Of a DNA stretch of 37,007 bases, positions 16,386 to 24,614 are shown in pieces (within the stretch, counting starts at the first letter, position 1; each line of letters opens with the position of its first letter). The position numbers and the translations under genes are program-made. Under the pieces are notes generated by a model. The model ran no database searches, was not told where the DNA came from, and saw nothing but the letters and a program-made list of their open reading frames with translations. Source of the DNA: Chlorobiota bacterium (GTDB lineage Bacteria > Bacteroidota > Ignavibacteria > OLB7); NCBI GenBank assembly GCA_016788565.1, contig JAEUSP010000016.1, positions 1 through 37,007 of the forward strand. Direction: 5' to 3'.

Positions 16386-16707
16386 ATACCAATTCGTTGT
16401 ATTGCTCCAGCATTGCAGGATACTCGGACATCCTTGTTCATAGCCCCGAATGGGGCGGCACTCTTCTAGCCCAATGGCGTAAGCCTTGGGAACACCCACC
16501 ATGGTTGTGATTCCCAGCCCCGAACGGGGCGGCAGAATCCGTCGTGTTGGGCATCTTCCGCCCCTTCGGGGCTAGAGGATGGGAAGGGGTGAGAGCCTAC
16601 CCAGGGCTTACGCCGCTGGGCTATGGGACTTCCGACCCATTCGGGGCTAGGAACGTCGAACTCATGCAGGTCATCCACATTGCTGGGGTATAGAAAAGAT
16701 TTGGTAT
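16386..16707. repeat. Large imperfect palindromic element (MITE-like), 322 bp
   Basis: The two halves are imperfect inverted copies of each other over their whole length. The ends are ATACCAA (16386) and TTGGTAT (to 16707). Inner arms include TAGCCCCGAATGGGG (16441) against CCATTCGGGGCTA (about 16639-16651), and a TAGCCC-GCGTAAGCC-TTGGG block against its inverted copy near 16610-16633. It lies between the convergent isomerase and ribulokinase genes and encodes nothing. The flanks share AATGAC on both sides, a possible but inexact target duplication. The REP/MITE-like nature is inferred. The rest of the 16209-16764 gap shows only purine-rich repeat debris. Confidence 0.75.
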
Positions 16708-16764
16708 AATGACCGAGGTGAATTCCGATCCAATTTTTCTCACTCTCTCTCCATTCCCCAATTG

Positions 16765-18450
16765 TCATTCCGCATTCCCCGCTCCCCTTCTTTCCCGCAA
16801 TCGCTTCATCACTTCATTTCCCCCCCTTCCGAAATAGTCGTGCAGGCGCAGATACTCAGCGTAGAGTTGGTTGTAGGTGGCTTGGTGTTCGGGGATTGGG
16901 TGGAAGGTGACGCTCTGGAATCTCACCATCCGCTCGGCAGCTTCGGCGATAGTGGAGTAGCCTCCGCTGCCAGCCCCAGCCGCCACCGCGCCAAACATCG
17001 CCGCCCCCAACGCCGATGCCATCCCCGCTCCCCCTTGCCGAATCGGCCTTCCGGTAACGTCGGCGTAGATCTGCATCAGCAACGGGTTCCGCTCCGCAAG
17101 GCCGCCGCAGGCAACAAGCTCACGCACCGCCACGCCGTAGGCTGTGTGTGCTTCAATAATCACCCTTGCACCAAACGCCGTGGCTTCAATCAATGCCCGG
17201 TAGATGTCGGGGGCGCGGGTGGCAAGGGTTGCTCCAACTATCAGCCCGCTGAGCGCGGCATCGGTCAGCACCGAGCGGTTTCCGTTCCACCAGTCCAATG
17301 CTATCAGCCCATGCTCCCCCGGCTTCTGCGCGGCGGCCTCCTGCTCCAGAATCTGGTAGATATTTTTCCCCTGCGCTTCGGCTTGCTGGAAGTAGCGCGG
17401 CGGCGTTGCCTGCTCCACCAACCACTCGAACAAATCGCCAACCCCGGCTTGCCCCGACTCGTAGCCGAAGAAGCCCGGCAAAATTCCATCGGCCACCACA
17501 CCGCTGATCCCCGGAACCAGTGCCTCCGTTTCGGAAAGAAGCATGTGGCAGGAACTTGTGCCCAGGATCATGGCCATTGCTCCCTGCGCCGTTACTCCAA
17601 TTCCGGGGACCGCAGCGTGGGCATCAATCGTTGCGGCGGCAACGGCTGTTCCGGGAAGCAATCCGGTAAGCGAAGCTCCGGCATCGCTCAACGGCCCAAC
17701 AAATGCGCCCGGGGGAACCACCGGGGCTGAAAGCCGAGTTCGGTTCAGGTTGCGCAATCGGGGATCGAGCGCGGCAAGAAATTCTTCCGAGGGATAGCCG
17801 ATTCCCCGCTCCCACAACCCCTTGTAGCCAGCCGCGCAGGCGTTCCGAACTTCGCGCCCGGTTAGCTGCCACACCACCCAATCGCCAGCCTCCACAATGC
17901 GCTCGGCAGCGGAATAGACTTGGGGCGATTCGCGAAGGAGTTGGAGTGTTTTGCTGTGGAGCCACTCGCTGGAGATTTTTCCGCCGTAGCGTGCAAGCCA
18001 GGGTTCGGCGCGGTGGGCGGCCAGCGCGGTGATGCGGTCGGCATCGGGTTGGGCGGCGTGGTGTTTCCAGAGTTTCACCCAGGCGTGCGGGTTACCGTGC
18101 CACTCGGGGATTGAGCAAAGCGGCGTTCCATCGGCCAGCGTGGGAAGGATTGTGCAAGCGGTGAAATCCACCCCAAGCCCCACCACCTGATCGGGCTTCA
18201 CCCCGGCTTGGCGCAAGGCTTCTGGGATTGCGTGGCGCAGCACCTGCAGATAGTCATCCGGGTTTTGCAACGCCCAGTCGCTGCCAAGCGGTGCGTTGGT
18301 TCCGGGAAGCCGTTCATCAATCACTCCATCGGCGTAGCGGTGAACCGCCATCCCCAAAATTTCTCCGGTGGCGAGATCAACCACCACCGCCCGCCCTGAT
18401 TCAGTTCCGAAATCAAGGCCAAGCGAACAACGTTGCGCGGAAGAAGGCAT
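16765..18450 (-). CDS. araB: Ribulokinase (FGGY carbohydrate kinase)
   Basis: This 561-residue FGGY kinase should phosphorylate L-ribulose to L-ribulose 5-phosphate. The length fits AraB and exceeds the roughly 500 residues of glycerol or xylulose kinases. The N-terminal ATP-phosphate loop is LGLDFGTESGRAVVVD (about 9-24). AraB-like substrate motifs are GVDFTACTILP, EWHGNPHAWVKLWKHHAAQ and EAGDWVVWQLTG. The C-terminal half has the actin-like ILGTSSCHM segment and the second FGGY signature region CGGLAERNPLLMQIYADVTG. No araA, araD or araF-type transporter is adjacent, so the kinase is an orphan here. D-ribulokinase activity cannot be excluded. The start at 18450 leaves only 8 residues before the ATP motif, as usual. 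Confidence 0.88.
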   Translation of the reverse strand: MPSSAQRCSLGLDFGTESGRAVVVDLATGEILGMAVHRYADGVIDERLPGTNAPLGSDWALQNPDDYLQVLRHAIPEALRQAGVKPDQVVGLGVDFTACTILPTLADGTPLCSIPEWHGNPHAWVKLWKHHAAQPDADRITALAAHRAEPWLARYGGKISSEWLHSKTLQLLRESPQVYSAAERIVEAGDWVVWQLTGREVRNACAAGYKGLWERGIGYPSEEFLAALDPRLRNLNRTRLSAPVVPPGAFVGPLSDAGASLTGLLPGTAVAAATIDAHAAVPGIGVTAQGAMAMILGTSSCHMLLSETEALVPGISGVVADGILPGFFGYESGQAGVGDLFEWLVEQATPPRYFQQAEAQGKNIYQILEQEAAAQKPGEHGLIALDWWNGNRSVLTDAALSGLIVGATLATRAPDIYRALIEATAFGARVIIEAHTAYGVAVRELVACGGLAERNPLLMQIYADVTGRPIRQGGAGMASALGAAMFGAVAAGAGSGGYSTIAEAAERMVRFQSVTFHPIPEHQATYNQLYAEYLRLHDYFGRGGNEVMKRLRERRGAGNAE

Positions 18451-18484
18451 GATGAACGAAGGAAATGTGTGTGTGCTAAACCGC

Positions 18485-18505
18485 TATCTTTGCGGCGCAA
18501 AGTAA
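18485..18505. promoter_or_regulatory. Palindromic promoter-like element between araB and the BNR gene
   Basis: TATCTTTG (18485-18492, plus) matches TAnnTTTG fully. The minus strand carries the near match TTACTTTG (18505 to 18498). The two share a 15-base palindrome, CTTTGCG-g-CGCAAAG. The minus element would start araB transcription about 44 bases before its ATG. The plus element would need a leader of about 250 nt to reach 18749. No -33 TTG is seen for either, so this is tentative. Confidence 0.3.
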
Positions 18506-18627
18506 AACTCTTCGGTTCATCTTGGCGTTAGCGTGCGAAGGGAAAACAACATTCCCCATCTAACTTTCCCCCCAGAATTGGGGGGACGCGAAGCTCGCCA
18601 GAGCGGAGCAGGGGGGCGAGGATGCGA

Positions 18628-18680
18628 GGTTCGGTGGCTCCGCTCATACTTCGACGGGGCTCAGCATGAGCGGGGGCTGG
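18628..18680 (+). repeat. Dispersed short hairpin repeat, copy 1
   Basis: A roughly 53-bp unit contains CCGCTCA and TGAGCGG as hairpin arms around TACTTCGACGGGGCTCAGCA. Near-identical copies occur at 31844-31896, 32031-32085 and 32364-32413, with a partial one at 32416-32448. Upstream in the same gap (18555-18627) is a GC-rich segment with CCCCCC/GGGGGG arms. The 18451-18748 gap has no gene besides these repeats and the promoter-like palindrome. Confidence 0.85.
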
Positions 18681-18748
18681 ATTCGGTGGCATTTGCACGC
18701 TAACTTGAGATACACCAAACTCTTCTCTCACTTTCCTGGAACCTCAAA

Positions 18749-19819
18749 ATGAACATCTCTTCTTTGCCCGCCGCTCTCCTCTTCCTGGCCCTCTTCGTTG
18801 CTGGGGGCGTGCGTGTTGCTGCGCAGTCGGAATGGGAACTGACCTCGCCACCGGTTGTGAATGGGAATCCGGTTGGGGTCATGGAGATTGTGGGAACTCC
18901 ATCCGGTACGCTGTTTCTGCGAACCAACGATCAAGGCTTGCTGTACCGTTCGTTGAACATGGGCGAGACGTGGGAGCCAGCAGCCAACGGCATTGAACCG
19001 AGCGACATGGCTGGCGCAAGTGTTTATCCCTCGCCAAGCGGTGCGTTGTTTTTGTTCAGCCCGCTGCGGGCCACGCTGTACCACTCGGCCAACAACGGCG
19101 GCAGTTGGTTGCCGGTGCTTCAGTTGGCGGGGGATGATGCCGAGCTACGCCACCTTGCGTTCACCTCGCAAGGGGGAATCTACGTTTCAGCAAACGACAC
19201 AACGCTCCGCTACTCCGCCGACGACGGCAAAACGTGGTCACTGCTGGCCGCGCCGGCCAATGGCGCTTTTGTTAGCGTCACCACCAATGGGGATTTGGTG
19301 GCGGCGGCCACCAGCGATTTCGGCAAAGCAGTTGTGTGGCGGTCGGAAGGGGGAACAGGGGCATGGCAGCAGGTGTTCACCGGCGGGGCAAACAGCACCA
19401 CCGCACGGTTGTTTCTGAACCCGCAAACCAATATCCTGTTCATCGGCGTGACCAACGTGAACAACGGCACGTTCGCCAGCGCAGATATTTTCTGCTCGGT
19501 AGATTTTGGGGTCTCGTGGCAGATCGTCAACACCGGCATTGCAACCGATAATCGGCGCATCATTTCCCACATCGTCACCCCCGATGGCAACCTCCATATT
19601 CTGATCGGCACCGGGGTGATCTACACACTCCCCTTTATGCGTGCCGAGTGGGAGCAACGGACACCCACCAATCAGATAGGCACGCCGCAGCAACTGGCGA
19701 GCATTGGCCACACATGGTTTGTTATTGACAACAGCGGGAAGCTCTTCCGAAAAAATCTTACGCCAACGGCTGTGGAGATGGAACCCGGAAGCAAGAGGCT
19801 GCCGCTGGATTTGTGGTAG
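18749..19819 (+). CDS. Secreted BNR/Asp-box beta-propeller protein
   Basis: This 356-residue protein has a Sec signal peptide (hydrophobic LLFLALFVAGG, cleavage near VAAQ, about 26). The mature part carries at least four Asp-box repeats of the S-x-[DN]-x-G-x-[ST]-W type: SLNMGETW, SANNGGSW, SADDGKTW and SVDFGVSW. These repeats sit at blade turns in sialidase- and sortilin-type propellers. The family often serves binding or structural roles on the surface, and no sialidase catalytic residues are recognised. It ends at VEMEPGSKRLPLDLW without a T9SS sorting domain, unlike the longer BNR protein at 24615. It may be complete and periplasmic, or may have lost its C-terminus. The lipoprotein gene follows after 61 bases. 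Confidence 0.75.
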   Translation: MNISSLPAALLFLALFVAGGVRVAAQSEWELTSPPVVNGNPVGVMEIVGTPSGTLFLRTNDQGLLYRSLNMGETWEPAANGIEPSDMAGASVYPSPSGALFLFSPLRATLYHSANNGGSWLPVLQLAGDDAELRHLAFTSQGGIYVSANDTTLRYSADDGKTWSLLAAPANGAFVSVTTNGDLVAAATSDFGKAVVWRSEGGTGAWQQVFTGGANSTTARLFLNPQTNILFIGVTNVNNGTFASADIFCSVDFGVSWQIVNTGIATDNRRIISHIVTPDGNLHILIGTGVIYTLPFMRAEWEQRTPTNQIGTPQQLASIGHTWFVIDNSGKLFRKNLTPTAVEMEPGSKRLPLDLW

Positions 19820-19880
19820 CATTGCCGGAACCGCACGGGGTGGTTGCACGGCAGATAAAAACCAATTAGGAGGGAAACAG

Positions 19881-20276
19881 ATGAACGCAAAAGCATTGAT
19901 TGCTTTGGCCGCGGTGGCCATGCTGCTTCTTGGCGGCTGCGGCGAACCTGGTATCCAGGAGATTGAGCTGGCGTTGGACAAGCAAGGAACGGCAGGCGAT
20001 GTTGTGCAAACAATCTCACCAACCGACAACCCGTTTCATGCCGTCGTCCATGTGAACAATGGAGGTGGGATGAAGGTGAAAGCCGACTTAATTGCAGTGG
20101 ATGCCGGCGGCGAAAAAAACTTTGTGATTGCCAGCAAAGAACTGACGCTGTCGGGAATTGAGAACCAGATGGATGTGGCTTTTAGCCTTCCAACATCTTG
20201 GCCGCCCGGCAAGTACAAAATTGATGCCTACTTGGATGGCAAGCTGGGGAAATCGCGCCAGTTTGACGTGAAGTAA
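19881..20276 (+). CDS. Small lipoprotein of unknown function
   Basis: This 131-residue protein has a signal peptide and lipobox LGGC (Cys20 predicted lipidated). The mature part is a single compact beta-rich domain (VVHVNNGGGMKVKADLIAV, then DVAFSLPTSWPPGKYKIDAYLDGK). That pattern suggests an immunoglobulin-like fold of the kind that ends in a strand reading GxYxIxxYLDG. I recognise no named family. The start is fixed by a strong Shine-Dalgarno, TAGGAGGG, 8 bases before the ATG, unusual among the genes here. It follows the BNR gene by 61 bases on the same strand and probably shares its transcript. Confidence 0.75.
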   Translation: MNAKALIALAAVAMLLLGGCGEPGIQEIELALDKQGTAGDVVQTISPTDNPFHAVVHVNNGGGMKVKADLIAVDAGGEKNFVIASKELTLSGIENQMDVAFSLPTSWPPGKYKIDAYLDGKLGKSRQFDVK

Positions 20277-20326
20277 TTGGGCCGCACGCTATCCACAGGT
20301 AGGATGTGGAGTACGTGGGAAACAAG

Positions 20327-20367
20327 TTGGGGGATTGCTTGCGGCAGCACCGCAGGCAATCCCCCAA
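20327..20367. terminator. Strong hairpin between convergent genes
   Basis: The stem TTGGGGGATTGC / GCAATCCCCCAA is extended by GCGG/CCGC after a 2-nt internal mismatch, with loop CAGCA. It lies 51 bases after the lipoprotein stop and 165 bases beyond the end of the opposing metalloprotease gene. No proper T-tract follows on either strand, so it may act as a bidirectional roadblock or protect 3' ends. Confidence 0.55.
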
Positions 20368-20406
20368 AAACTATGCGGCACCTGGGCCGCGCCAAGAATG
20401 CTTGGT

Positions 20407-20522
20407 TATACTCGGCGCAAATTGGTTTGCGAAATTCTACTCAGCCAGGTGTGGTATGGATTCCCGCTTTCGCGGGAATGACAGTGATTAAGTTTTTCGC
20501 AAACCACTCTGTTTGGAGTATA
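20407..20522 (+). repeat. TATACTC-ended dispersed repeat, copy 2 (116 bp)
   Basis: This is the shortest and cleanest copy. The left end TATACTCGGCGCAAATTGG and right end (TGGTTTGCGAAAAA in reverse, then the terminal GAGTATA) form imperfect terminal inverted repeats. The centre is a short palindrome, TTCCCGCTTTCGCGGGAA. It sits between the small lipoprotein and metalloprotease genes and its right end reaches within 10 bases of the metalloprotease stop. Confidence 0.85.
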
Positions 20523-20531
20523 GAATCACCG

Positions 20532-23270
20532 TCAGCGAATCACCGTCACGGTGGCAACCCTGCGGTGATGCTTGGTTTGCACGGTGATGTAGTAGGTCCC
20601 AACCGGCCAATCGGAGGTCGGGATGGTAATCACCGAATCGTTGTTATCGAACACGCCGGTGGCGGTGTGTTGTTCGCTTCCGGCAGCATCGGTGATGATG
20701 ATCTTGTAGCGAAGCCCAAGCTCGTTCTGGGCTGGGGCAACGCTTAGCCGCATCATTGCCGCCACCGGGTTCGGCACAATGCTGATCCCCTGGGACGATA
20801 GCTGTTCGCCCGTTACTCCGCTTGGCGTTCCTTCGCGGACAACGTTGGCAATCAGCGGGATGGTGTCGCGCTGCACAAACACTGGGACGTTCGGGTCGGT
20901 AACGTCTTCGGTTGTGACAACCATGATGGCGGTGTGCAATCCCAAGCCAGCATCGGTGGTGTCCCCTTCGTAGAAGTCCAACGATAGCTCATCGCCTTGC
21001 CCCGGGGCAATCTCGACAATGGGGGAAGGAATCTCGAAGTTAGGTTCGCTTTTCCCTTCATCGAAGAAGCTGATGTAGAGCGGTATCGTGCCAGCGTTGT
21101 AGTAGAAGTTGGCAAGCGAGGTATCCGCCGACGCACCAATTTTTCCCCCTTTCTTCCGCAGAACAATATCACCGAAGTTGATTGCCCCTGAACGAATCCG
21201 CAAATCCACCACTCCCTTCCCACTTCCCAGCACTCCTTCGCCGGTGAGCATCACGCTGTCCACGGCATCGGGGATGTTGTTGCTGTTGCTGTGAACCTTC
21301 AGCCACGCGGTTTTTTTGCCGACGGACGATGGAGTAAACTGAATAACGCCATTGCGTTTGTTGGTTGCCGGAAGATCGAACGGCCCGCTGCCGTCAACAA
21401 TCTCAAAGTCGAAACGGTCGGGGCCGGTGATCTCGGTGCGGTCCACGTGCAGCGGAGCCGATTCCACACTTCCTTGATTGACATACTTGAGCGTATCCAA
21501 CACCGGAACCAGCACAGTCCGTTTGCCAAAATCGAGCTTGTTGCCAATGGCATCTTGGAAGCCCAGCACCGGGCGGTAGTTCTCGGCAAACGCCTCGAAG
21601 CTCACCACAATTGGCCCCTGGCTGATGAAGTTCAAGCCGGTGTGCGAGATCAGCATTTTCAGGTATTGCGGCTTGCTGTCAATCTTGGCGTTGAAGGTGA
21701 CCTCCACCGATTTCGACTCGCCCGGTTTCAACGTGAACGGTGTGGCCAGTGGGGTGGCAAAATCGAAGGAGCCGATATCGCCGGTTAGGTCAATCTGCGT
21801 CACCACCACCGAGTCCTTGCTGTTGTTGCGGAACATGGCGTTCAGGGTGGTATCTATTGGGTTCCCAACTTTCACAATCGGGAAGATGATCCGTTGCGGG
21901 ATCACGGTAAGTTTCCGGGAGAACTCGAAGCATCCACCACCGTTTGGCCCAAATTTGTTGGCGTTGATTTTGGGGAGCATCCAATCAATCTGGATTTGAT
22001 CGAACCGCAGGTCCTTCTGGGCGCAGTAGCTCATGATTGTCCCCACCTGCTGCTCAGTTCCGGTGAAGCAGCTTCCCCCTTCGGCGGGGGCGCATCTATC
22101 AATCGCCCCGCCGTGCGTGCCGCCCCAGCTGCAATCGTGGGTGTGGCGCATCGAGAAGTTGTGGCCAATCTCGTGGGCCAACACTTCGATATCGCGTGAT
22201 GGGTTGGTGTAGGTCATCGCGCTGTAGTTGCAGGATTGCCGGTCAATGCACAGCACATCAAGCCATGCAATGCCAATCGGGTTCACCCAGGGCTTGCCGC
22301 TCAGGATGCTCATGAATGCGCGGTCGGGCAAGCTGCTGTCCTTCCAGTAACCGGTCCCTTCGTACAAGGCTTGATCCATGCTGGCACTTTCCTTGTACGG
22401 CTGTGCCGATTGGCTTCCCCAAATGTGGATGTAGTTGATAACAATCTGGGTCTCCAAGTCGCGTTCGTAGATGGCACTGACTTTCCCGGCCAGGCTTACC
22501 ATGTAGTCCTGGGCTAATCCAACATCACCACTAAACAAACGCTGCAGATACTCATAATCAGCATCGAAGCCAGCTTTGATAGAGTAGTTGATTACCCCCC
22601 CCACCGCTTGCGTCCGTGGCCCAATGGAGTGCTTGGGAAGCGGATAGTTGGAAGCGCGATCCAGGCGATAGAGGTTCTCATCGCTCACGCCGCAACGCAT
22701 CAGGTTCCCGGGAAGATCAGCAAATGGATAGGTGACCACCGGAAGCAGATTCCCCTGCTGTGCCGCCCCCAAATCGGTGGTGATTTCATACCCTTTGCCA
22801 TCAACGTTCACGTGGCCCAGCACCGTGCGGTCGCCAATGGCCAGGAAGACATCGCTGGTGGGGTCGTTGGCCACCTTCCCACGGAAAGTGCGGACGGTTG
22901 GGGCCGGCAACGGGATACGCCGCCCGTTGGCATCGGTGTAGCTGCGGTCGGCACCGGGGGCAATGTTGTTCTGTTCGTACAACTCCAAGTCCACCGTGAT
23001 TCCCGGCGCAACTGGCATATCGGCCACGCGCATCTGCGGGGCGGTGGCGGCGCGAAATGCGGCAAGATCAAGCGTTAAGGTTTGGGTGCGGGCAAGGGTA
23101 AGCAGTTGCAGTGATTGCACCGTCGCGCCCGATACTTTCCGCTCGGCAAGCCGGAAAAGGCGGGAGCCTTGCATCGGCACTTGTTGCGCCAGGGTGGCGG
23201 TTGCGGCCAGCAATCCCACCGCAAGCAGCAAGCCTGCGCGATGCAAAGCGGCGTGTAGAAGTTTGTTCAT
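20532..23270 (-). CDS. Secreted M12B-like zinc metalloprotease with T9SS sorting domain
   Basis: This 912-residue protein starts at the ATG at 23270, where a Sec signal peptide begins (LLLAVGLLAATATLAQQ). The frame runs on to 23393 without one. A prodomain-like region leads to the reprolysin-type zinc site HEIGHNFSMRH (H366, E367, H370, H376), followed by GGAIDRCAPAEGGSC and IMSYC, a typical Met-turn (M in IMSYC). The middle region (about 460-690) contains ASPM/SPD-2/Hydin-like beta-sandwich repeats with TPFTLKPGESKSVEVTF. The C-terminus (about 830-912; ISIVPNPVAA, then WPVGTYYITVQT and VATVTVIR) is a T9SS type A sorting domain. It should be exported by Sec, crossed through T9SS and anchored or released at the surface. 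Substrate unknown. The hydrolase gene lies 288 bases upstream on the same strand. Confidence 0.9.
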   Translation of the reverse strand: MNKLLHAALHRAGLLLAVGLLAATATLAQQVPMQGSRLFRLAERKVSGATVQSLQLLTLARTQTLTLDLAAFRAATAPQMRVADMPVAPGITVDLELYEQNNIAPGADRSYTDANGRRIPLPAPTVRTFRGKVANDPTSDVFLAIGDRTVLGHVNVDGKGYEITTDLGAAQQGNLLPVVTYPFADLPGNLMRCGVSDENLYRLDRASNYPLPKHSIGPRTQAVGGVINYSIKAGFDADYEYLQRLFSGDVGLAQDYMVSLAGKVSAIYERDLETQIVINYIHIWGSQSAQPYKESASMDQALYEGTGYWKDSSLPDRAFMSILSGKPWVNPIGIAWLDVLCIDRQSCNYSAMTYTNPSRDIEVLAHEIGHNFSMRHTHDCSWGGTHGGAIDRCAPAEGGSCFTGTEQQVGTIMSYCAQKDLRFDQIQIDWMLPKINANKFGPNGGGCFEFSRKLTVIPQRIIFPIVKVGNPIDTTLNAMFRNNSKDSVVVTQIDLTGDIGSFDFATPLATPFTLKPGESKSVEVTFNAKIDSKPQYLKMLISHTGLNFISQGPIVVSFEAFAENYRPVLGFQDAIGNKLDFGKRTVLVPVLDTLKYVNQGSVESAPLHVDRTEITGPDRFDFEIVDGSGPFDLPATNKRNGVIQFTPSSVGKKTAWLKVHSNSNNIPDAVDSVMLTGEGVLGSGKGVVDLRIRSGAINFGDIVLRKKGGKIGASADTSLANFYYNAGTIPLYISFFDEGKSEPNFEIPSPIVEIAPGQGDELSLDFYEGDTTDAGLGLHTAIMVVTTEDVTDPNVPVFVQRDTIPLIANVVREGTPSGVTGEQLSSQGISIVPNPVAAMMRLSVAPAQNELGLRYKIIITDAAGSEQHTATGVFDNNDSVITIPTSDWPVGTYYITVQTKHHRRVATVTVIR

Positions 23271-23558
23271 TGTTCTTTGGTTGATGAACGGGAAGATGTG
23301 TGTATGAAGGACGTAGCTGAATGCTTTACCGTAGCCAAGTGTGTTGTGTAAAGAACCCACCACACAAAGGATTGTCACCAGGCCCAGACCCAACAGCTGC
23401 GTGGCAGCGGCAGCCGCGGTTGGGGCCAGAATTCACAACCGCCAATCAGGCCGGAAGAGAGTTGTGCAGATACAGTGACAACGAATTTGGGGGAATCAGA
23501 TCACACAGGCAATGCAGAAGTGAACAAAAAATGTGTTTCGGGAAAATTTGCTGCGCCG
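23271..23558. other. Intergenic stretch, nothing recognised
   Basis: This stretch lies between two minus-strand genes (hydrolase upstream, metalloprotease downstream). I see no gene, clear promoter box, repeat or tRNA. A short T-run on the minus strand (near 23525) could help end the hydrolase transcript. Confidence 0.5.
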
Positions 23559-24299
23559 CTACCGAACCGTTTGCAGGAAGCTGATGACCCGTTGATTAAA
23601 GTCTTCCGGAACCTCAATGTTGGATAAATGGCCCGCTGTGGGAAGCACTGCAAGGCTGGCATTGGGGATTGCATCGGCCATGAGTTGAGCATCCTCAACT
23701 TTCGTGACCGCGTCATCGCTTCCAACAATCACTGCTGTGGGGACGGTGATTCCGGCAAGGATCGGGCGCGAGTCGTTGCGGTGGGCCAGCGCACCAAGCG
23801 CGGCAATCACCGCAGCGGGATCCGCTTGCTGGTACAGCTTCCCGATCTGCCGCATCGCCTGCATCCGCTCACTTTTTGTGGTTTGGCTCACCATTCTTGG
23901 GATCATCCCTTCGGCAAATTTCTGGTAGCCGCCGTTGCGCAGCTGGCCAATGGCCACATACCGCCCGCGCCGTGTTTCGGGGGTGTCGGGGCTGGCCATG
24001 GTGTTGGCAAGGATGAAGCCCGCAATCCGTTCGGGGAACAGCCGCCAGCACTCGAATGCCACATATCCCCCCATGGATAGCCCGCCAATCACGCACCGCT
24101 CTATCCCCAGCTTGTTCAGCTGCTGCAACACCAACTGCGCCATTGCTGGGATTGTCCACTCGGCGGCATCAATCAGCGGCGCACCGCCAAACCCGGGAAA
24201 GTTGGGGGTACGCAGGTTGCAGTGTGGCAGCAACGCTTCGCGCTGTGCGTCCCACATCCCCGAATGAAGGGGAAAAGCATGAAGAAGGATAAGGTCCAT
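23559..24299 (-). CDS. Alpha/beta-fold hydrolase
   Basis: This 246-residue cytoplasmic serine hydrolase has the full triad. The nucleophile is S75 in GGLSMGGY (GxSxG elbow), the acid is most likely the Asp in VGSDDAVT, and the His is in TAGHLSNIE. The N-terminal strand and oxyanion segment is LILLHAFPLHSGMWD, a pattern seen in 3-oxoadipate enol-lactonase and related esterases. A lid domain follows the nucleophile. The substrate cannot be read from sequence, and pcaD-like annotation would be over-specific. The frame extends upstream to 24398, but family homology starts at MDLILLHAFP, so the ATG at 24299 is used. No signal peptide. It is divergent from the subtilase gene. Confidence 0.88.
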   Translation of the reverse strand: MDLILLHAFPLHSGMWDAQREALLPHCNLRTPNFPGFGGAPLIDAAEWTIPAMAQLVLQQLNKLGIERCVIGGLSMGGYVAFECWRLFPERIAGFILANTMASPDTPETRRGRYVAIGQLRNGGYQKFAEGMIPRMVSQTTKSERMQAMRQIGKLYQQADPAAVIAALGALAHRNDSRPILAGITVPTAVIVGSDDAVTKVEDAQLMADAIPNASLAVLPTAGHLSNIEVPEDFNQRVISFLQTVR

Positions 24300-24614
24300 A
24301 GCACGTTGATGTAAGGGTTTGGAAGTCGGCACTTGCAAGCCACCTACGGTAGCCATCCTGTTGCGCAATTTGCGTAGTTTTCTGTTGGCCTGATGCAATC
24401 GCAGAAAAAAGAATCGGTGACCCCATGGCGTTGGCCGTGTTCCCGCTTCTCATCTGCACGCAGGCCCCTTCCGGTTGGCCGAAAAATAGGGGAGTGGTGT
24501 AACCGCCACCTCTACTTTCGGTTCTGTCACGTACTCAGTCTGCACCCGGTCCTGTTGTTGCGAACACTTCCGGGCTATCCATCTTCACGTACTCACGCAG
24601 GTTTTCCCGTCATC
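24300..24614. other. Divergent intergenic region between hydrolase and subtilase genes
   Basis: The plus-strand subtilase frame is open through most of this region, but its translation (Arg-, Cys- and Trp-rich, no homology) looks non-coding, and a signal peptide starts only at 24615. TAGTTTTC (24374-24381) is a 7/8 match to TAnnTTTG but lacks a spaced TTG. No other feature is seen. Confidence 0.45.

Noticed and set aside
16762-17730. 322-residue plus-strand frame opposite araB
   Set aside because: It is a shadow of the ribulokinase; no motif and no start signals.
20277-20747. 156-residue plus-strand frame containing WIPAFAGMT
   Set aside because: That peptide is the translation of the palindromic dispersed element, not a gene.
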